A stretch of DNA of 64,000 bases from NCBI RefSeq assembly GCF_002917925.1, contig NZ_PPFE01000003.1, positions 124,001 through 188,000 on the forward strand, in the 5' to 3' direction. This document shows, piece after piece, positions 45,697 to 57,404 of the stretch. Positions within the stretch are counted from its first letter, which is position 1. Every line of letters starts with the position of its first letter. The DNA is from Roseovarius confluentis. Its GTDB lineage: Bacteria > Pseudomonadota > Alphaproteobacteria > Rhodobacterales > Rhodobacteraceae. The notes below the pieces were generated by a model, which saw only the letters and a list, made by a program, of their open reading frames with translations, ran no database searches and was not told where the DNA came from. The translations under genes and the position numbers were made by a program.

Positions 45697-46473
45697 ATGG
45701 CCTATGAGACGATCATCGTCGAAGTAGAAGACCACGTCGCCAAAATCACCCTCAACCGCCCCGATGCCCTGAATGCCCTCAACGATCAGTTGCTGGGCGA
45801 ACTTGTCGATGCGTTGCAGGATGCCGAAGGCAACGACAAGGTGCGCTGCATCGTCATCACCGGCTCGGAAAAGGCTTTCGCCGCCGGCGCGGACATCAAG
45901 ATGATGTCGGAAAAGTCCTTCGTGGACGTCTTCGCCGGTAACCTCTTTGGCCCCGAGGCGGACGCCATCGTGCGCATCCGCAAACCGATCATCGCCGCCG
46001 TGTCGGGCTATGCGCTGGGCGGCGGGTGCGAGCTTGCCATGATGTGCGACTTCATCATCGCCGCAGACAACGCCAAGTTCGGCCAGCCCGAGATCAACCT
46101 CGGCGTGATGGCCGGGATGGGCGGCAGCCAGCGCCTTACCCGTTTCATCGGCAAGTCGAAATCCATGGACATGAACCTGACGGGCCGCTTCATGGATGCC
46201 GAAGAAGCTGACCGTTCGGGCCTTGTCAGCCGCGTCGTTCCGGCCAAGAAGCTTGTGGAAGAGGCCATGGCCGCCGCAGGCAAGATCGCCGAGAAGTCCA
46301 TGATCACCGTCATGGCGGTCAAGGAAGCGGTCAATCGTTCTTACGAGGTGCCTTTGGCCGAGGGTCTGTTGTTCGAGCGCCGCGTGTTCCACTCGCTCTT
46401 CGCGACCGAGGACCAGAAGGAAGGCATGGCCGCCTTTGCCGAGAAACGCGAAGCGCAGTTCCGCGACAAGTGA
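45697..46473 (+). CDS. Enoyl-CoA hydratase/isomerase family protein
   Basis: A 258-residue crotonase. [36 protein letters not shown] (oxyanion hole and CoA), [17 protein letters not shown], and [19 protein letters not shown] with the catalytic Glu pair region match short-chain enoyl-CoA hydratases. It probably acts in fatty-acid or amino-acid beta-oxidation. It may use its own promoter, 65 nt after mutM. Confidence 0.93.
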   Translation: MAYETIIVEVEDHVAKITLNRPDALNALNDQLLGELVDALQDAEGNDKVRCIVITGSEKAFAAGADIKMMSEKSFVDVFAGNLFGPEADAIVRIRKPIIAAVSGYALGGGCELAMMCDFIIAADNAKFGQPEINLGVMAGMGGSQRLTRFIGKSKSMDMNLTGRFMDAEEADRSGLVSRVVPAKKLVEEAMAAAGKIAEKSMITVMAVKEAVNRSYEVPLAEGLLFERRVFHSLFATEDQKEGMAAFAEKREAQFRDK

Positions 46474-46495
46474 GGGGCAGGGGCCTGTCTGCCCC
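46474..46495. terminator. Hairpin between convergent enoyl-CoA hydratase and SHMT-like genes
   Basis: A 7-bp stem GGGGCAG/CTGCCCC with loop GGGCCTGT starts directly after the enoyl-CoA hydratase stop. It lies between two converging genes and could terminate both, though no T-run is seen. Confidence 0.5.
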
Positions 46496-46504
46496 CGCTC
46501 GATT

Positions 46505-47818
46505 TCAGATCACGAAATGCAGCGTGTCGAACCGCTTGCGCATTGACTGAGTACGCGGCGCGACCGCCTCTGGATCTTTGGTCAGGCCTTCGTGGATCAA
46601 CGCGGCAAGCGCCGGAGCGTCTTGGGCCGTGACACCCCATCGCACCAATTCTGGCGTGCCGATGCGCAACCCGTTCATGTCGCCCGGAACCTCCGCGATG
46701 GGCAGGCCGATCCCGCAAGCCAGGAAGCCGGCTTTGCGCAAGGTCTTTGACGCGGCCTGACCACCGCCGAAACTTGCTGCCTCGATCGCGAACTGGTGCG
46801 AATTGGTGTATCCGTTGGGCGTGTTGAAAACCGGAACGCCATTGGCGGCCAAGGATTCTGCCAACGCCTTGGACAGGTCGATCATCGCCTGCGCATAGGC
46901 TGGTCCATGTTCGCGCCAGTCCAGCATCGAGACGGCGAGGGCCGCCGACTTGGCAGCATCGAAGTTCGCGGTCATGCCCGGAAAGGCGATGCCGTCCAGA
47001 CGTGCTGCCAACTCTGCCTCGTTGGTGACGATCACGCCGCCTGCCGGGCCGCCCAGGCTCTTGTAGGTGCTCATCGTCATCAGGTGCGCGCCTTCGGCCA
47101 ACGGGTTCTTCCACGCGCGCCCGGCGATGATCCCGCATTGGTGGGCCGCGTCGAACATGACCTTCGCGCCCACGCCGTCGGCAATGGCTCGAACCTCCGC
47201 GACGGGATGTTCGAACAGGTTCAGCGAGCCGCCCACGGTGATCAGCGCGGGCTTTTCCTGCTCTGCCATCGTGCGCAGCGCGTCTATGTCCAGCGTGTAG
47301 CCATCGGGGTTGACCGGCGCCGGCACGGTGCGCAACCCGAACAGCCCGGCGCAGCCGTCAATGTGATGCGTCACGTGCCCGCCGATCGTGGCCGGGGGCG
47401 CGATGATCGTGTCGCCCGGTTTGCACGTCGCCATGAAGGCATAGAGATTCGCCATCGCGCCCGAGGCCACGCGGATCTCGGAAAACCGCGCCTGAAAGAT
47501 CTCGGCAACCAGCTCGGCGGCGACAACCTCGATCTCTTCGATCGCCTCCAGCCCCATCTCGTACTTGTCGCCGGGATAGCCCAGCGACGGGCGCGAGCCG
47601 ATGCCGGACGATAACAGGGCTTCGGCCCGTGGGTTCATCACGTTCGTGGCCGGGTTAAGGTTGAAACAGTCGCGTTCGTGGATCTTGCGATTTTCCTCGG
47701 CAAGGGTCGCGATCCGCGCCGCGATGGTTTCGCTGTCCTGCGACGCCGTCCGCGTGGCGATGGTCTGAACAAGCGTTTCGCTGGGGGCGGGCACCCAGTC
47801 GCGATGGGCAAGGGTCAT
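46505..47818 (-). CDS. SHMT-like PLP-dependent enzyme lacking the folate-linked Glu
   Basis: A 437-residue fold-type I PLP enzyme related to serine hydroxymethyltransferase. The PLP-lysine is in MSTYKSLGGPAGGVI (SHMT normally has HK). SRPSLGYPGDKYEMG corresponds to the EGYPGKRYYGG motif, but the Glu is Leu here. AHQCGIIAG matches the PLP Asp/His region. A 2-methylserine hydroxymethyltransferase or an aldolase of hydroxy amino acids fits better than GlyA; substrate is unproven. Start at ATG 47818 with GGAG 8 nt upstream. A divergent LysR gene shares the promoter region. Confidence 0.85.
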   Translation of the reverse strand: MTLAHRDWVPAPSETLVQTIATRTASQDSETIAARIATLAEENRKIHERDCFNLNPATNVMNPRAEALLSSGIGSRPSLGYPGDKYEMGLEAIEEIEVVAAELVAEIFQARFSEIRVASGAMANLYAFMATCKPGDTIIAPPATIGGHVTHHIDGCAGLFGLRTVPAPVNPDGYTLDIDALRTMAEQEKPALITVGGSLNLFEHPVAEVRAIADGVGAKVMFDAAHQCGIIAGRAWKNPLAEGAHLMTMSTYKSLGGPAGGVIVTNEAELAARLDGIAFPGMTANFDAAKSAALAVSMLDWREHGPAYAQAMIDLSKALAESLAANGVPVFNTPNGYTNSHQFAIEAASFGGGQAASKTLRKAGFLACGIGLPIAEVPGDMNGLRIGTPELVRWGVTAQDAPALAALIHEGLTKDPEAVAPRTQSMRKRFDTLHFVI

Positions 47819-47897
47819 GGTCGGTACTCCGATTGATCTGCCCGGGATCATGCCGAGGCTCGACGCTGGGCGCAAAGCAGAATAAGGAATAATGAGG

Positions 47898-47919
47898 TTA
47901 GAAAAACTAAGGCTAGTTT
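47898..47919. promoter_or_regulatory. Candidate LysR-type operator between SHMT-like gene and regulator
   Basis: The 103-nt divergent gap contains TTAG-AAAAA-CTAA (47898-47910) and an overlapping AAACTA-AGGC-TAGTTT (47904-47919). These AT-rich dyads are GcvA/LysR-like and lie just upstream of the LysR GTG. They would let the regulator control itself and the SHMT-like gene. Confidence 0.5.
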
Positions 47920-47921
47920 AA

Positions 47922-48788
47922 GTGCCCGTGTCGCCTCCCCGCCCCAAGGGTCCGCCGCTCAATGCGCTGCGCGCGTTCGAGGCCGCCGCCCGACTGGGCG
48001 GATTCGCTCTGGCGGCGGAAGAACTGTGCGTGACGCCGGGCGCGGTGTCGCAGCACATCAAGACGCTGGAAGACTGGGCCGGAACACCGCTGTTCGAGCG
48101 CCGTTCTCACGGTGTGCGCCTGACCAAGGCCGGGTCCAGCCTGTTGCCGAAATTCACGGCCGCTTTCGACCAGCTTGGTCACGCCACGCGGGCCTTGCGC
48201 GGTGTCGCGCCGGCCAAGACGGTTCAGATCGCGGCGCTGCCCTCCGTCGCCCAGCTTTGGCTGGCGCCGCGGTTGCCGTCGCTGCGCGCGGTTCGGCCAG
48301 AGGCGCGCATGTCCGTGACGGCACTCGAAACGCCGCCCAACCTGTCGCGGGACATGTTCGATCTCAGCCTGTTCATCGCAGTGCCAAGCAAACTCGAGGC
48401 GCAGCACGCGCTTGCCCGCGACGAAATTTTCCCGGTCTGCGCCCCGGATCTGGCGCGCAAGATCCGAACGCCGGATGACCTTGCGGCGCAGACCCTGCTT
48501 GTCGACGCGGCCTGGCCCGAGGATTGGTCGCTCTGGGCCACGCAGGCTGGGGTGACGCTTCCCGGCGATTTCGGCAGCGCGTCCTTTTCTCTTTACGCAA
48601 TGGCATTGGAAGAGGCGCGTGCGGGTGCAGGCGTGTTGATGGCGCACCGTGTGCTGGTACAAACCGCGCTGGATGCAGGCCAACTTGTCTGTCCGTTCGA
48701 CATCGCGGTCCCTACGGGCAAGGCCCTCGTCCTGACCGCCGCACCGGGGGCCGAGGATCTGGCGGCCGCGCTGCTGGAGGCAGGCTGA
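47922..48788 (+). CDS. LysR-family transcriptional regulator (GcvA-like)
   Basis: 288 residues starting at GTG 47922 (a GTG two codons on is possible). N-terminal winged helix: PPLNALRAFEAAARLGGFAL, AAEELCVTPGAVSQHIKTLE, then the LysR substrate domain from about residue 95. The pattern matches GcvA-type regulators of glycine/serine metabolism. It diverges from the SHMT-like gene, which suggests that it regulates it. No RBS is strong; the palindromes overlap its promoter. Confidence 0.92.
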   Translation: MPVSPPRPKGPPLNALRAFEAAARLGGFALAAEELCVTPGAVSQHIKTLEDWAGTPLFERRSHGVRLTKAGSSLLPKFTAAFDQLGHATRALRGVAPAKTVQIAALPSVAQLWLAPRLPSLRAVRPEARMSVTALETPPNLSRDMFDLSLFIAVPSKLEAQHALARDEIFPVCAPDLARKIRTPDDLAAQTLLVDAAWPEDWSLWATQAGVTLPGDFGSASFSLYAMALEEARAGAGVLMAHRVLVQTALDAGQLVCPFDIAVPTGKALVLTAAPGAEDLAAALLEAG

Positions 48789-48832
48789 AGGCGCTTTGCG
48801 GGCACAGGGCCGGATATGTGGAACTTTGCTGT

Positions 48833-48860
48833 TTGCTTTCGCGGCATTTGCGGCTATACG
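48833..48860 (+). promoter_or_regulatory. Candidate rpsT promoter
   Basis: TTGCTT (48833-48838), a 16-nt spacer and TATACG (48855-48860) lie about 125 nt upstream of the rpsT start. This is a plausible housekeeping promoter, but no start site can be read. Confidence 0.4.
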
Positions 48861-48983
48861 CCTGCGCCATACATGCGCGTGCGGCCCGCTCTGGCCAGAA
48901 TCATTCCGGCCCTTGGCCTGCCGGAACGGGCTCGACCTCGTGCACATCTGAAACGAAATGACAGACCCGAAAAGGTTCACAAC

Positions 48984-49247
48984 ATGGCCAATACTCTCCA
49001 GTCCAAGAAGCGCGCGCGCCAGAACGCCCGCCGCCTCAGTGTCAACAAAGCGCGCCGCTCGCGGATTCGCACCTTCCTGCGCAAAGTCGAGGAAGCCATC
49101 GCCTCCGGCGACAAGGAAGCTGCACAAAATGCGCTCCGTGCCGCTCAGCCCGAACTGATGCGGGGCGTATCGAAGGGAGTGTTTCATAAAAACACCGCTT
49201 CACGGAAAATGGCGCGCCTGTCTTCGCGGGTGAAATCGCTCGGCTGA
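48984..49247 (+). CDS. rpsT: 30S ribosomal protein S20
   Basis: 87 residues, the standard size. [20 protein letters not shown] and [20 protein letters not shown] open the helical bundle; [19 protein letters not shown] ends it. It binds 16S rRNA in the 30S body. A strong terminator follows. dnaA lies downstream, the common alphaproteobacterial neighbourhood. Confidence 0.99.
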   Translation: MANTLQSKKRARQNARRLSVNKARRSRIRTFLRKVEEAIASGDKEAAQNALRAAQPELMRGVSKGVFHKNTASRKMARLSSRVKSLG

Positions 49248-49271
49248 GCCACGGCCCTAAGCTATTGAAGG

Positions 49272-49304
49272 AAAAGGTGCCGAATCGCGCGGCACCTTTT
49301 TTTT
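49272..49304 (+). terminator. Rho-independent terminator of rpsT
   Basis: Stem AAAAGGTGCCG / CGGCACCTTTT (11 bp), 7-nt loop AATCGCG, then a T-run of eight. It lies 24 nt after the rpsT stop and isolates dnaA transcription. Confidence 0.95.
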
Positions 49305-49734
49305 ATGGCTATGAACGACTCGGGTTCGTGTGACTTTTTCGCGGCAAAGACCGAGTCAAGCGCTAAGATCAGTTGCCGTCTCGCTGACTCAATTGCTAAT
49401 TTGCCAGAGCGATTCACGCTTGGGGGGACAGGCGCTCGCACCGGACACGGATCAACTGCTCTGATCATGCCGGTGTATCCGACCGATGTCGGGAGCCATA
49501 TTGTCCAACGGATTGGCGCGATCCATGCGGCTTGGTCCACGCTTGTGGGGACGAGACAGGGCCAGCGCTGGGTGGCGCTCAGATACAGGCCAAACGGCTT
49601 TTCTCCCGGTACTCCGTGTCGGGTGATGGGTTGTCGTTTGCCTATTGCCGACCGAACCGCGAACGCAATTGTAAGGGGTATGCCAATCGGGGGCGTGCTG
49701 GATGGAAACGATAAGACCGCGGAACGGGATAAAA
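49305..49734. other. dnaA upstream region
   Basis: About 430 nt between the rpsT terminator and dnaA. It must hold the dnaA promoter. I see no clear DnaA box (TTATCCACA); TTGTCCAAC at 49501-49509 is a three-mismatch site only. Open frames here lack family similarity and I reject them. Confidence 0.5.
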
Positions 49735-51111
49735 ATGACAAGTGATCAATGGGGCCAGATCAAGCAAGACCTGCTCAAGACAATCGGCAAGAACAACTTC
49801 ACCAACTGGATCGAGCCGCTGGAGCTGACGGCGATCAACGATGACGTTGTGACCTTCAAGGTTCCGACGACCTTCCAGGGCAATTATGTATCCCGCAATT
49901 TCGGCGAGCTGATCCTGTTCAAGGTGAACGGCTACGCCCCCTCTATCCGCCGGATCGATTTCCAGGTCGCGGCGAATTCCTCCCAGAAGCCGCAAGCGAC
50001 CGTAACCAACGCATCGGAAACAAAGAAAGATACGCCCTCCGCGGCTCCGGCGCGCCGTTTGACCGACGACGTCCTGTCTTCCGCGCCGCTGGATGAGCGC
50101 TTCACCTTTGATCGTTTCGTGGTGGGCAAGCCCAACGAGCTTGCTCATGCCGCGGCCAAGCGTGTGGCCGAGGGCGGCCCGGTCACCTTCAACCCGCTTT
50201 TCCTCTATGGCGGCGTCGGCCTTGGCAAGACACACCTCATGCATGCCATCGCCTGGGAGCTGCAGGCAGCGCAGCCAGAGCTGAACGTGCTCTATCTGTC
50301 CGCAGAGCAGTTCATGTACCGCTTTGTGCAGGCATTGCGGGACCGCCGCATGATGGATTTCAAGGAGCTTTTCCGCTCGGTCGACGTGCTGATGGTCGAC
50401 GACGTTCAGTTCATCGCCGGCAAGGACAGCACGCAGGAAGAATTCTTTCACACGTTCAACGCGCTCGTGGATCAGAACAAGCAGATCGTCATTTCAGCCG
50501 ACCGCGCCCCGGGGGAGATCCAAAACCTGGAAGAGCGCATCAAGTCGCGCCTGCAATGCGGCCTGGTGGTGGACCTGCATCCCACCGACTACGAGTTGCG
50601 GCTTGGAATCCTTCAGTCCAAGGCGGACCGCTTTGCCGAGCAGTATCCGAGCCTCGAAATGGCCGATGGGGTGCTGGAATTCCTCGCGCATCGCATCTCG
50701 ACCAACGTGCGTGTCCTCGAAGGCGCGCTGACGCGGCTTTACGCCTTTGCCTCGCTGGTCGGTCACCAGATCACGATGGAACTGGCCCAGGACTGCCTTG
50801 CGGATATCCTGCGCGCGTCCGAGCGGAAGGTTTCGATCGAAGAGATACAGCGCCACGTCTCGGAGCATTTCAACATTCGTTTGAGCGATATGGTCGGGCC
50901 GAAAAGAGTCCGCACTTTTGCCCGCCCCAGACAGATCGCGATGTTCCTGTGCAAGCAACTGACCTCGCGGTCTCTTCCTGAAATTGGCCGGCGGTTTGGC
51001 GGCCGGGATCACACCACGGTGATGCATGGCGTGCGCCGGATCGAAGAACTCAGCGCGCAGGACGGGCAACTCGCCGAAGACCTCAGGATTCTGCGCCGCG
51101 CGCTCGAGGGC
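49735..51111 (+). CDS. dnaA: Chromosomal replication initiator protein DnaA
   Basis: AAA+ initiator of chromosome replication; 458 residues from ATG 49735 (MTSDQWGQIKQDLLKT). Domain I is MTSDQW...WIEPLEL, then a short linker rich in Ala/Ser, then AAA+ (Walker A YGGVGLGKTHLMHAIA, Walker B VLMVDDVQFIAGKDSTQEEF) and the C-terminal helix-turn-helix (GRRFGGRDHTTVMHGVRRIE). An in-frame ATG at 49702 would add 11 residues. dnaN follows 89 nt after the stop. Confidence 0.98.
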
Positions 51112-51203
51112 TGAGGGGCAATAAAAGGCTTGAGCATAAGGCGAAACTTGCTAACGTGCCGGTCCCAGTGCCCGGCAGAGGCACGCACGCAGGGAGCGAG
51201 GGC

Positions 51204-52322
51204 ATGAAACTCAGCATCGAACGCGGAACGCTGCTCAAGGCGGTCTCGCAGGCCCAGTCCGTCGTCGAACGGCGCAACACGATTCCGATCCTCGCCAACG
51301 TGCTGATCGAGGCCGAGGGCGATGCGGTGCATTTCCGCGCCACGGATCTGGATATCGAGGTCGTCGACAAGGCCCCGGCCCAGGTCGAGCGCGCGGGCGC
51401 CACGACTGTTTCCGCCGTGACCCTGCATGAGATTGTGCGAAAGCTGCCCGACGGGGCACTGGTGACGTTGACCGACGATGGTGCCTCGGGGCGCCTGACG
51501 GTCGAGGCGGGACGCTCGAACTTCTCTCTGGCGACCCTGCCCAAGGAAGATTTCCCGGTGATGGCCTCGTCGGAATATTCCTGCAATTTCTCGGCCAAGG
51601 CTCCGGTGCTGCGCCGGCTCTTCGACAAGTCGAAATTCGCGATCTCGACGGAAGAGACACGCTATTACCTCAACGGCGTCTACATGCACGTCTCGGACGC
51701 CGAGGGCGGCAAGGTGCTGCGCTGCGTCGCGACCGACGGTCACCGGCTGGCCCGGATCGACGCCGACCTGCCCGACGGCGCCGAGGACATGCCGGGCGTG
51801 ATTGTTCCGCGCAAGACCGTGGGCGAGCTGCGCAAGCTTCTGGACGATGATGACATGGCCATCGCGGTGTCGGTCAGCGAAACCAAGGTGCGCTTTGCCA
51901 CGCCCAATATCACGCTCACTTCCAAGGTAATCGACGGCACGTTCCCCGATTACACGCGCGTCATCCCGCAGGGAAATACCCGCAAGATGGAGGTCGACGC
52001 CAGCGAGTTTGCCCAGGCCGTCGACCGTGTCGCCACCGTCAGTTCCGAACGCTCCCGCGCGGTGAAGCTGGCGCTGGACGAAGACCGCCTGATCCTGTCT
52101 GTCAACGCGCCCGACAGTGGCGCCGCAGAGGAAGAGCTGGCTGTGGCCTATGGCGACGAGCGACTGGAAATCGGGTTCAACGCCAAGTACCTGCTGGAAA
52201 TCGCCAGCCAGGTCGATCGTGAAAACGCCGTCTTCATGTTCAACTCCTCGGGTGATCCCACGCTGATGCGCGAAGGCAATGACACCTCGGCGGTCTATGT
52301 CGTCATGCCGATGCGCGTGTGA
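51204..52322 (+). CDS. dnaN: DNA polymerase III beta subunit (sliding clamp)
   Basis: 372 residues. MKLSIERGTLLKAVSQAQSV opens the clamp, and VVERRNTIPILANVLIEAEG and the C-terminal SAVYVVMPMRV are typical. Ring dimer that tethers the polymerase. Start at ATG 51204 with GGGAGCGAGGG upstream; the frame upstream is not conserved. recF follows 53 nt downstream. Confidence 0.98.
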   Translation: MKLSIERGTLLKAVSQAQSVVERRNTIPILANVLIEAEGDAVHFRATDLDIEVVDKAPAQVERAGATTVSAVTLHEIVRKLPDGALVTLTDDGASGRLTVEAGRSNFSLATLPKEDFPVMASSEYSCNFSAKAPVLRRLFDKSKFAISTEETRYYLNGVYMHVSDAEGGKVLRCVATDGHRLARIDADLPDGAEDMPGVIVPRKTVGELRKLLDDDDMAIAVSVSETKVRFATPNITLTSKVIDGTFPDYTRVIPQGNTRKMEVDASEFAQAVDRVATVSSERSRAVKLALDEDRLILSVNAPDSGAAEEELAVAYGDERLEIGFNAKYLLEIASQVDRENAVFMFNSSGDPTLMREGNDTSAVYVVMPMRV

Positions 52323-52375
52323 CGCCCGTCGGTGCCTCCGGCGGGGATATTTTTGGCCAGAGGAAAAGGGCGTGA

Positions 52376-53479
52376 ATGCCCGGATTGTACCTGTCTTCGC
52401 TCAGCCTGTCGCATTTCCGGTCGCACAAGGGCGTGCGGATCGATGCGGACGCACGACCTGTCGCGCTCTACGGTCCGAACGGGGCGGGCAAGACCAATAT
52501 TCTCGAAGCGGTCTCGCTCTTTTCACCCGGACGCGGTTTGCGCCGGGCCGCGGCACAGGACATGGCACGGCGGCCGGATGCAATCGGCTGGAAGCTGACC
52601 GGCGTTCTGCGGTCGATGCACCAGGTCCACGAAGTCGAGACCTGGTCCGAAGAAGGCGGCGCGCGGCAGCTCAGGATCGACGGCAAGACCGCGTCGCAGG
52701 TGGCACTGGGGCGGATTGCCCGGGTATTGTGGCTGATCCCGTCCATGGACCGGCTGTGGATCGAGGGAGCCGAAGGGCGGAGGCGGTTCCTGGACCGCAT
52801 GACGCTCAGCTTCACGCCCTCTCATGCCGACGCGACGCTGGCGTATGAGAAGGCCATGCGCGAGCGCAACCGCCTTCTGAAGGACCAGGTGCGGGACGGG
52901 CATTGGTACGTGGCGCTGGAGCGGCAGATGGCCGAGGCGGGGACGGCGATCCATGCGAACCGCGTCGCCGCGCTGGAGCAATTGGCAGAGGCGCAGGCGC
53001 AAGCCGAGACCGCTTTCCCGGTCGCGGAGTTGGAACTGACTATGACCGAAGGGGAGATGCCCGGCACCGAGTCCGATTTCCGCGATGCCCTGTCCGAAAG
53101 CCGCTTTCGCGACATAGCGGCCGGGCGAACGCTTGTCGGGCCGCACCGGGCGGACCTCTATGGCGTCTACGCGGCCAAGGGGGTTCCGGCCGCGGACTGC
53201 TCGACAGGCGAACAGAAGGCTTTGCTTGTGTCGCTGATTCTCGCGAACGCGCGGGCGCTGGCCCGGGACTTTGGCGCACCGCCGATCCTGCTCTTGGACG
53301 AGGTCGCGGCGCACCTGGACGCGGCGCGGCGGGCGTCGCTTTACGATGAAGTCTGTGCCTTGGGGGCGCAGGCGTGGATGACGGGAACGGGGCCAGAGCT
53401 GTTCTCGGAACTGGGCGAGCGTGCGCAGGTTTTCGAGGTGACGGAGGATGATGCGGCGTCGATCGTGAATGCCCGCTGA
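52376..53479 (+). CDS. recF: DNA replication and repair protein RecF
   Basis: A 367-residue SMC-like ATPase that promotes RecA loading at gaps. Walker A LYGPNGAGKTNILEAVS; signature DCSTGEQKALLVSLILANA; Walker B PILLLDEVAAHLD. Located after dnaN as in many bacteria. The gyrB promoter lies downstream. Confidence 0.97.
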   Translation: MPGLYLSSLSLSHFRSHKGVRIDADARPVALYGPNGAGKTNILEAVSLFSPGRGLRRAAAQDMARRPDAIGWKLTGVLRSMHQVHEVETWSEEGGARQLRIDGKTASQVALGRIARVLWLIPSMDRLWIEGAEGRRRFLDRMTLSFTPSHADATLAYEKAMRERNRLLKDQVRDGHWYVALERQMAEAGTAIHANRVAALEQLAEAQAQAETAFPVAELELTMTEGEMPGTESDFRDALSESRFRDIAAGRTLVGPHRADLYGVYAAKGVPAADCSTGEQKALLVSLILANARALARDFGAPPILLLDEVAAHLDAARRASLYDEVCALGAQAWMTGTGPELFSELGERAQVFEVTEDDAASIVNAR

Positions 53480-53546
53480 AATCGGGAAAATGACACCGAC
53501 GCGATGCGACCCGGATACCGACACGATACCGATATTAAGATCCTGA

Positions 53547-56328
<2,782 letters not shown>

Positions 56329-56654
56329 ATGGTTCTCCCATACTTGCAGAATAACGTCCCCAAGCCGATATCTGCGCCCCGTTTGAAATGGACACGTGCG
56401 GCAAGTCCGAGGTTGAAAATCCGAAACCGCCATCCCGCGAACCCAGGACCAACACGTGCTCCCTCACCTGCCATTCCGACGAAGAGAGCGCGCCATGTCA
56501 CGCTTCCGGCGTATGCGAAGTTGGCAGAAATTCACCGCCGTCCATTCTTCAATCCACAATCTGTTTAACGCGGAGCGCAGCTTCTCCGCCCTCATTTCCT
56601 GAACGGAGCCAGCGGCGCGCGCGGTTGCGATCAAACCTTCGGCGAATGATGTGG
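56329..56654. other. Intergenic region between the decayed gene and the DeoR regulator
   Basis: About 325 nt; both flanking genes read on the reverse strand. I see no protein I recognise and no clear terminator. Some frames are open for 60-100 codons but show no family features. Confidence 0.4.
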
Positions 56655-57404
56655 TCAGATGATCTCGACCCCCGCTGTTCGCAAACCGTCGAGCTGTACG
56701 TCGGACGCGGCCCGGTTTGTCACAAGCGCTCCGATCGTCTCCACTTCCCAGGAACGCACTCGGCTTGTGCCTCCCAGCTTGGAATGATCCGCCAGCAAGA
56801 CCGCCCGACCTGCCTGCGCTGCCATTGCGGCAGAGATTTCGGCCTCTTGCAGGTCGTAGAAATATGTCCCCTTCTCGGGATGCAGAGCCACCGGCGCGGA
56901 AAAGCACAGATCCACCTCGAAACGCCGTATTTCCGAAAGGGTAAGCTCGCCCACCGTGGCAGGCACGTCAGCTGCGATCCGACCGCCCAGAAGGAGTACA
57001 TCCATGTTTGCGGCCTGTAACGTCGCGGCGATATCCAGCGAATTTGTGATCACCGACACGCCGGGCACCTTCGCAAGCTCTCGGGCGAACACGGCAGTGG
57101 TCGACCCGGCATCCACCATGATCGTTTGCCCCGGCTGGATCAGGCCGACCGCTTTCTTCGCGATCTCGGACTTGGCTCGGATCTGGCTCGTCATGCGGTT
57201 TTGAAACGGATCCTCTGTCCGCGCCTCAGGCAGAACGGCACCGCCATGTACCCGCGCCACCTTTCCCGCCTCTTCAAGGTCGAGCAGGTCGCGCCGCACG
57301 GTCTCGCGCGACACTCCCATCATCTCGGCCAAATCGTTTGCGCTGACCTGCTGGTTGGCCGCCAGCATCGACACGATCCGCTGATGACGCTCCTTCGCCC
57401 ACAT
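56655..57404 (-). CDS. DeoR-family transcriptional regulator
   Basis: 249 residues from ATG 57404 (MWAKERHQRIVSMLAANQQV). N-terminal HTH: VSANDLAEMMGVSRETVRRD, then LLDLEEAGKVARVHGGAVL. Sugar-phosphate-sensing C-terminal domain from about residue 75 (IMVDAGSTTAVFARELA, LLLGGRIAADVPATVG). Such regulators usually repress transport or catabolic genes and respond to a phosphorylated ligand. The start shares one base with the permease stop (TGATG), so it is co-transcribed with the ABC genes. Confidence 0.93.
   Translation of the reverse strand: MWAKERHQRIVSMLAANQQVSANDLAEMMGVSRETVRRDLLDLEEAGKVARVHGGAVLPEARTEDPFQNRMTSQIRAKSEIAKKAVGLIQPGQTIMVDAGSTTAVFARELAKVPGVSVITNSLDIAATLQAANMDVLLLGGRIAADVPATVGELTLSEIRRFEVDLCFSAPVALHPEKGTYFYDLQEAEISAAMAAQAGRAVLLADHSKLGGTSRVRSWEVETIGALVTNRAASDVQLDGLRTAGVEII

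Noticed and set aside
49501..49509. TTGTCCAAC as a DnaA box in the dnaA leader
   Set aside because: It differs from TTATCCACA at three of nine positions and stands alone, so an origin cannot be claimed.
49262..49745. Open frames of about 150 codons on both strands in the rpsT-dnaA gap
   Set aside because: They overlap the rpsT terminator region, lack a ribosome site and have no recognisable features.
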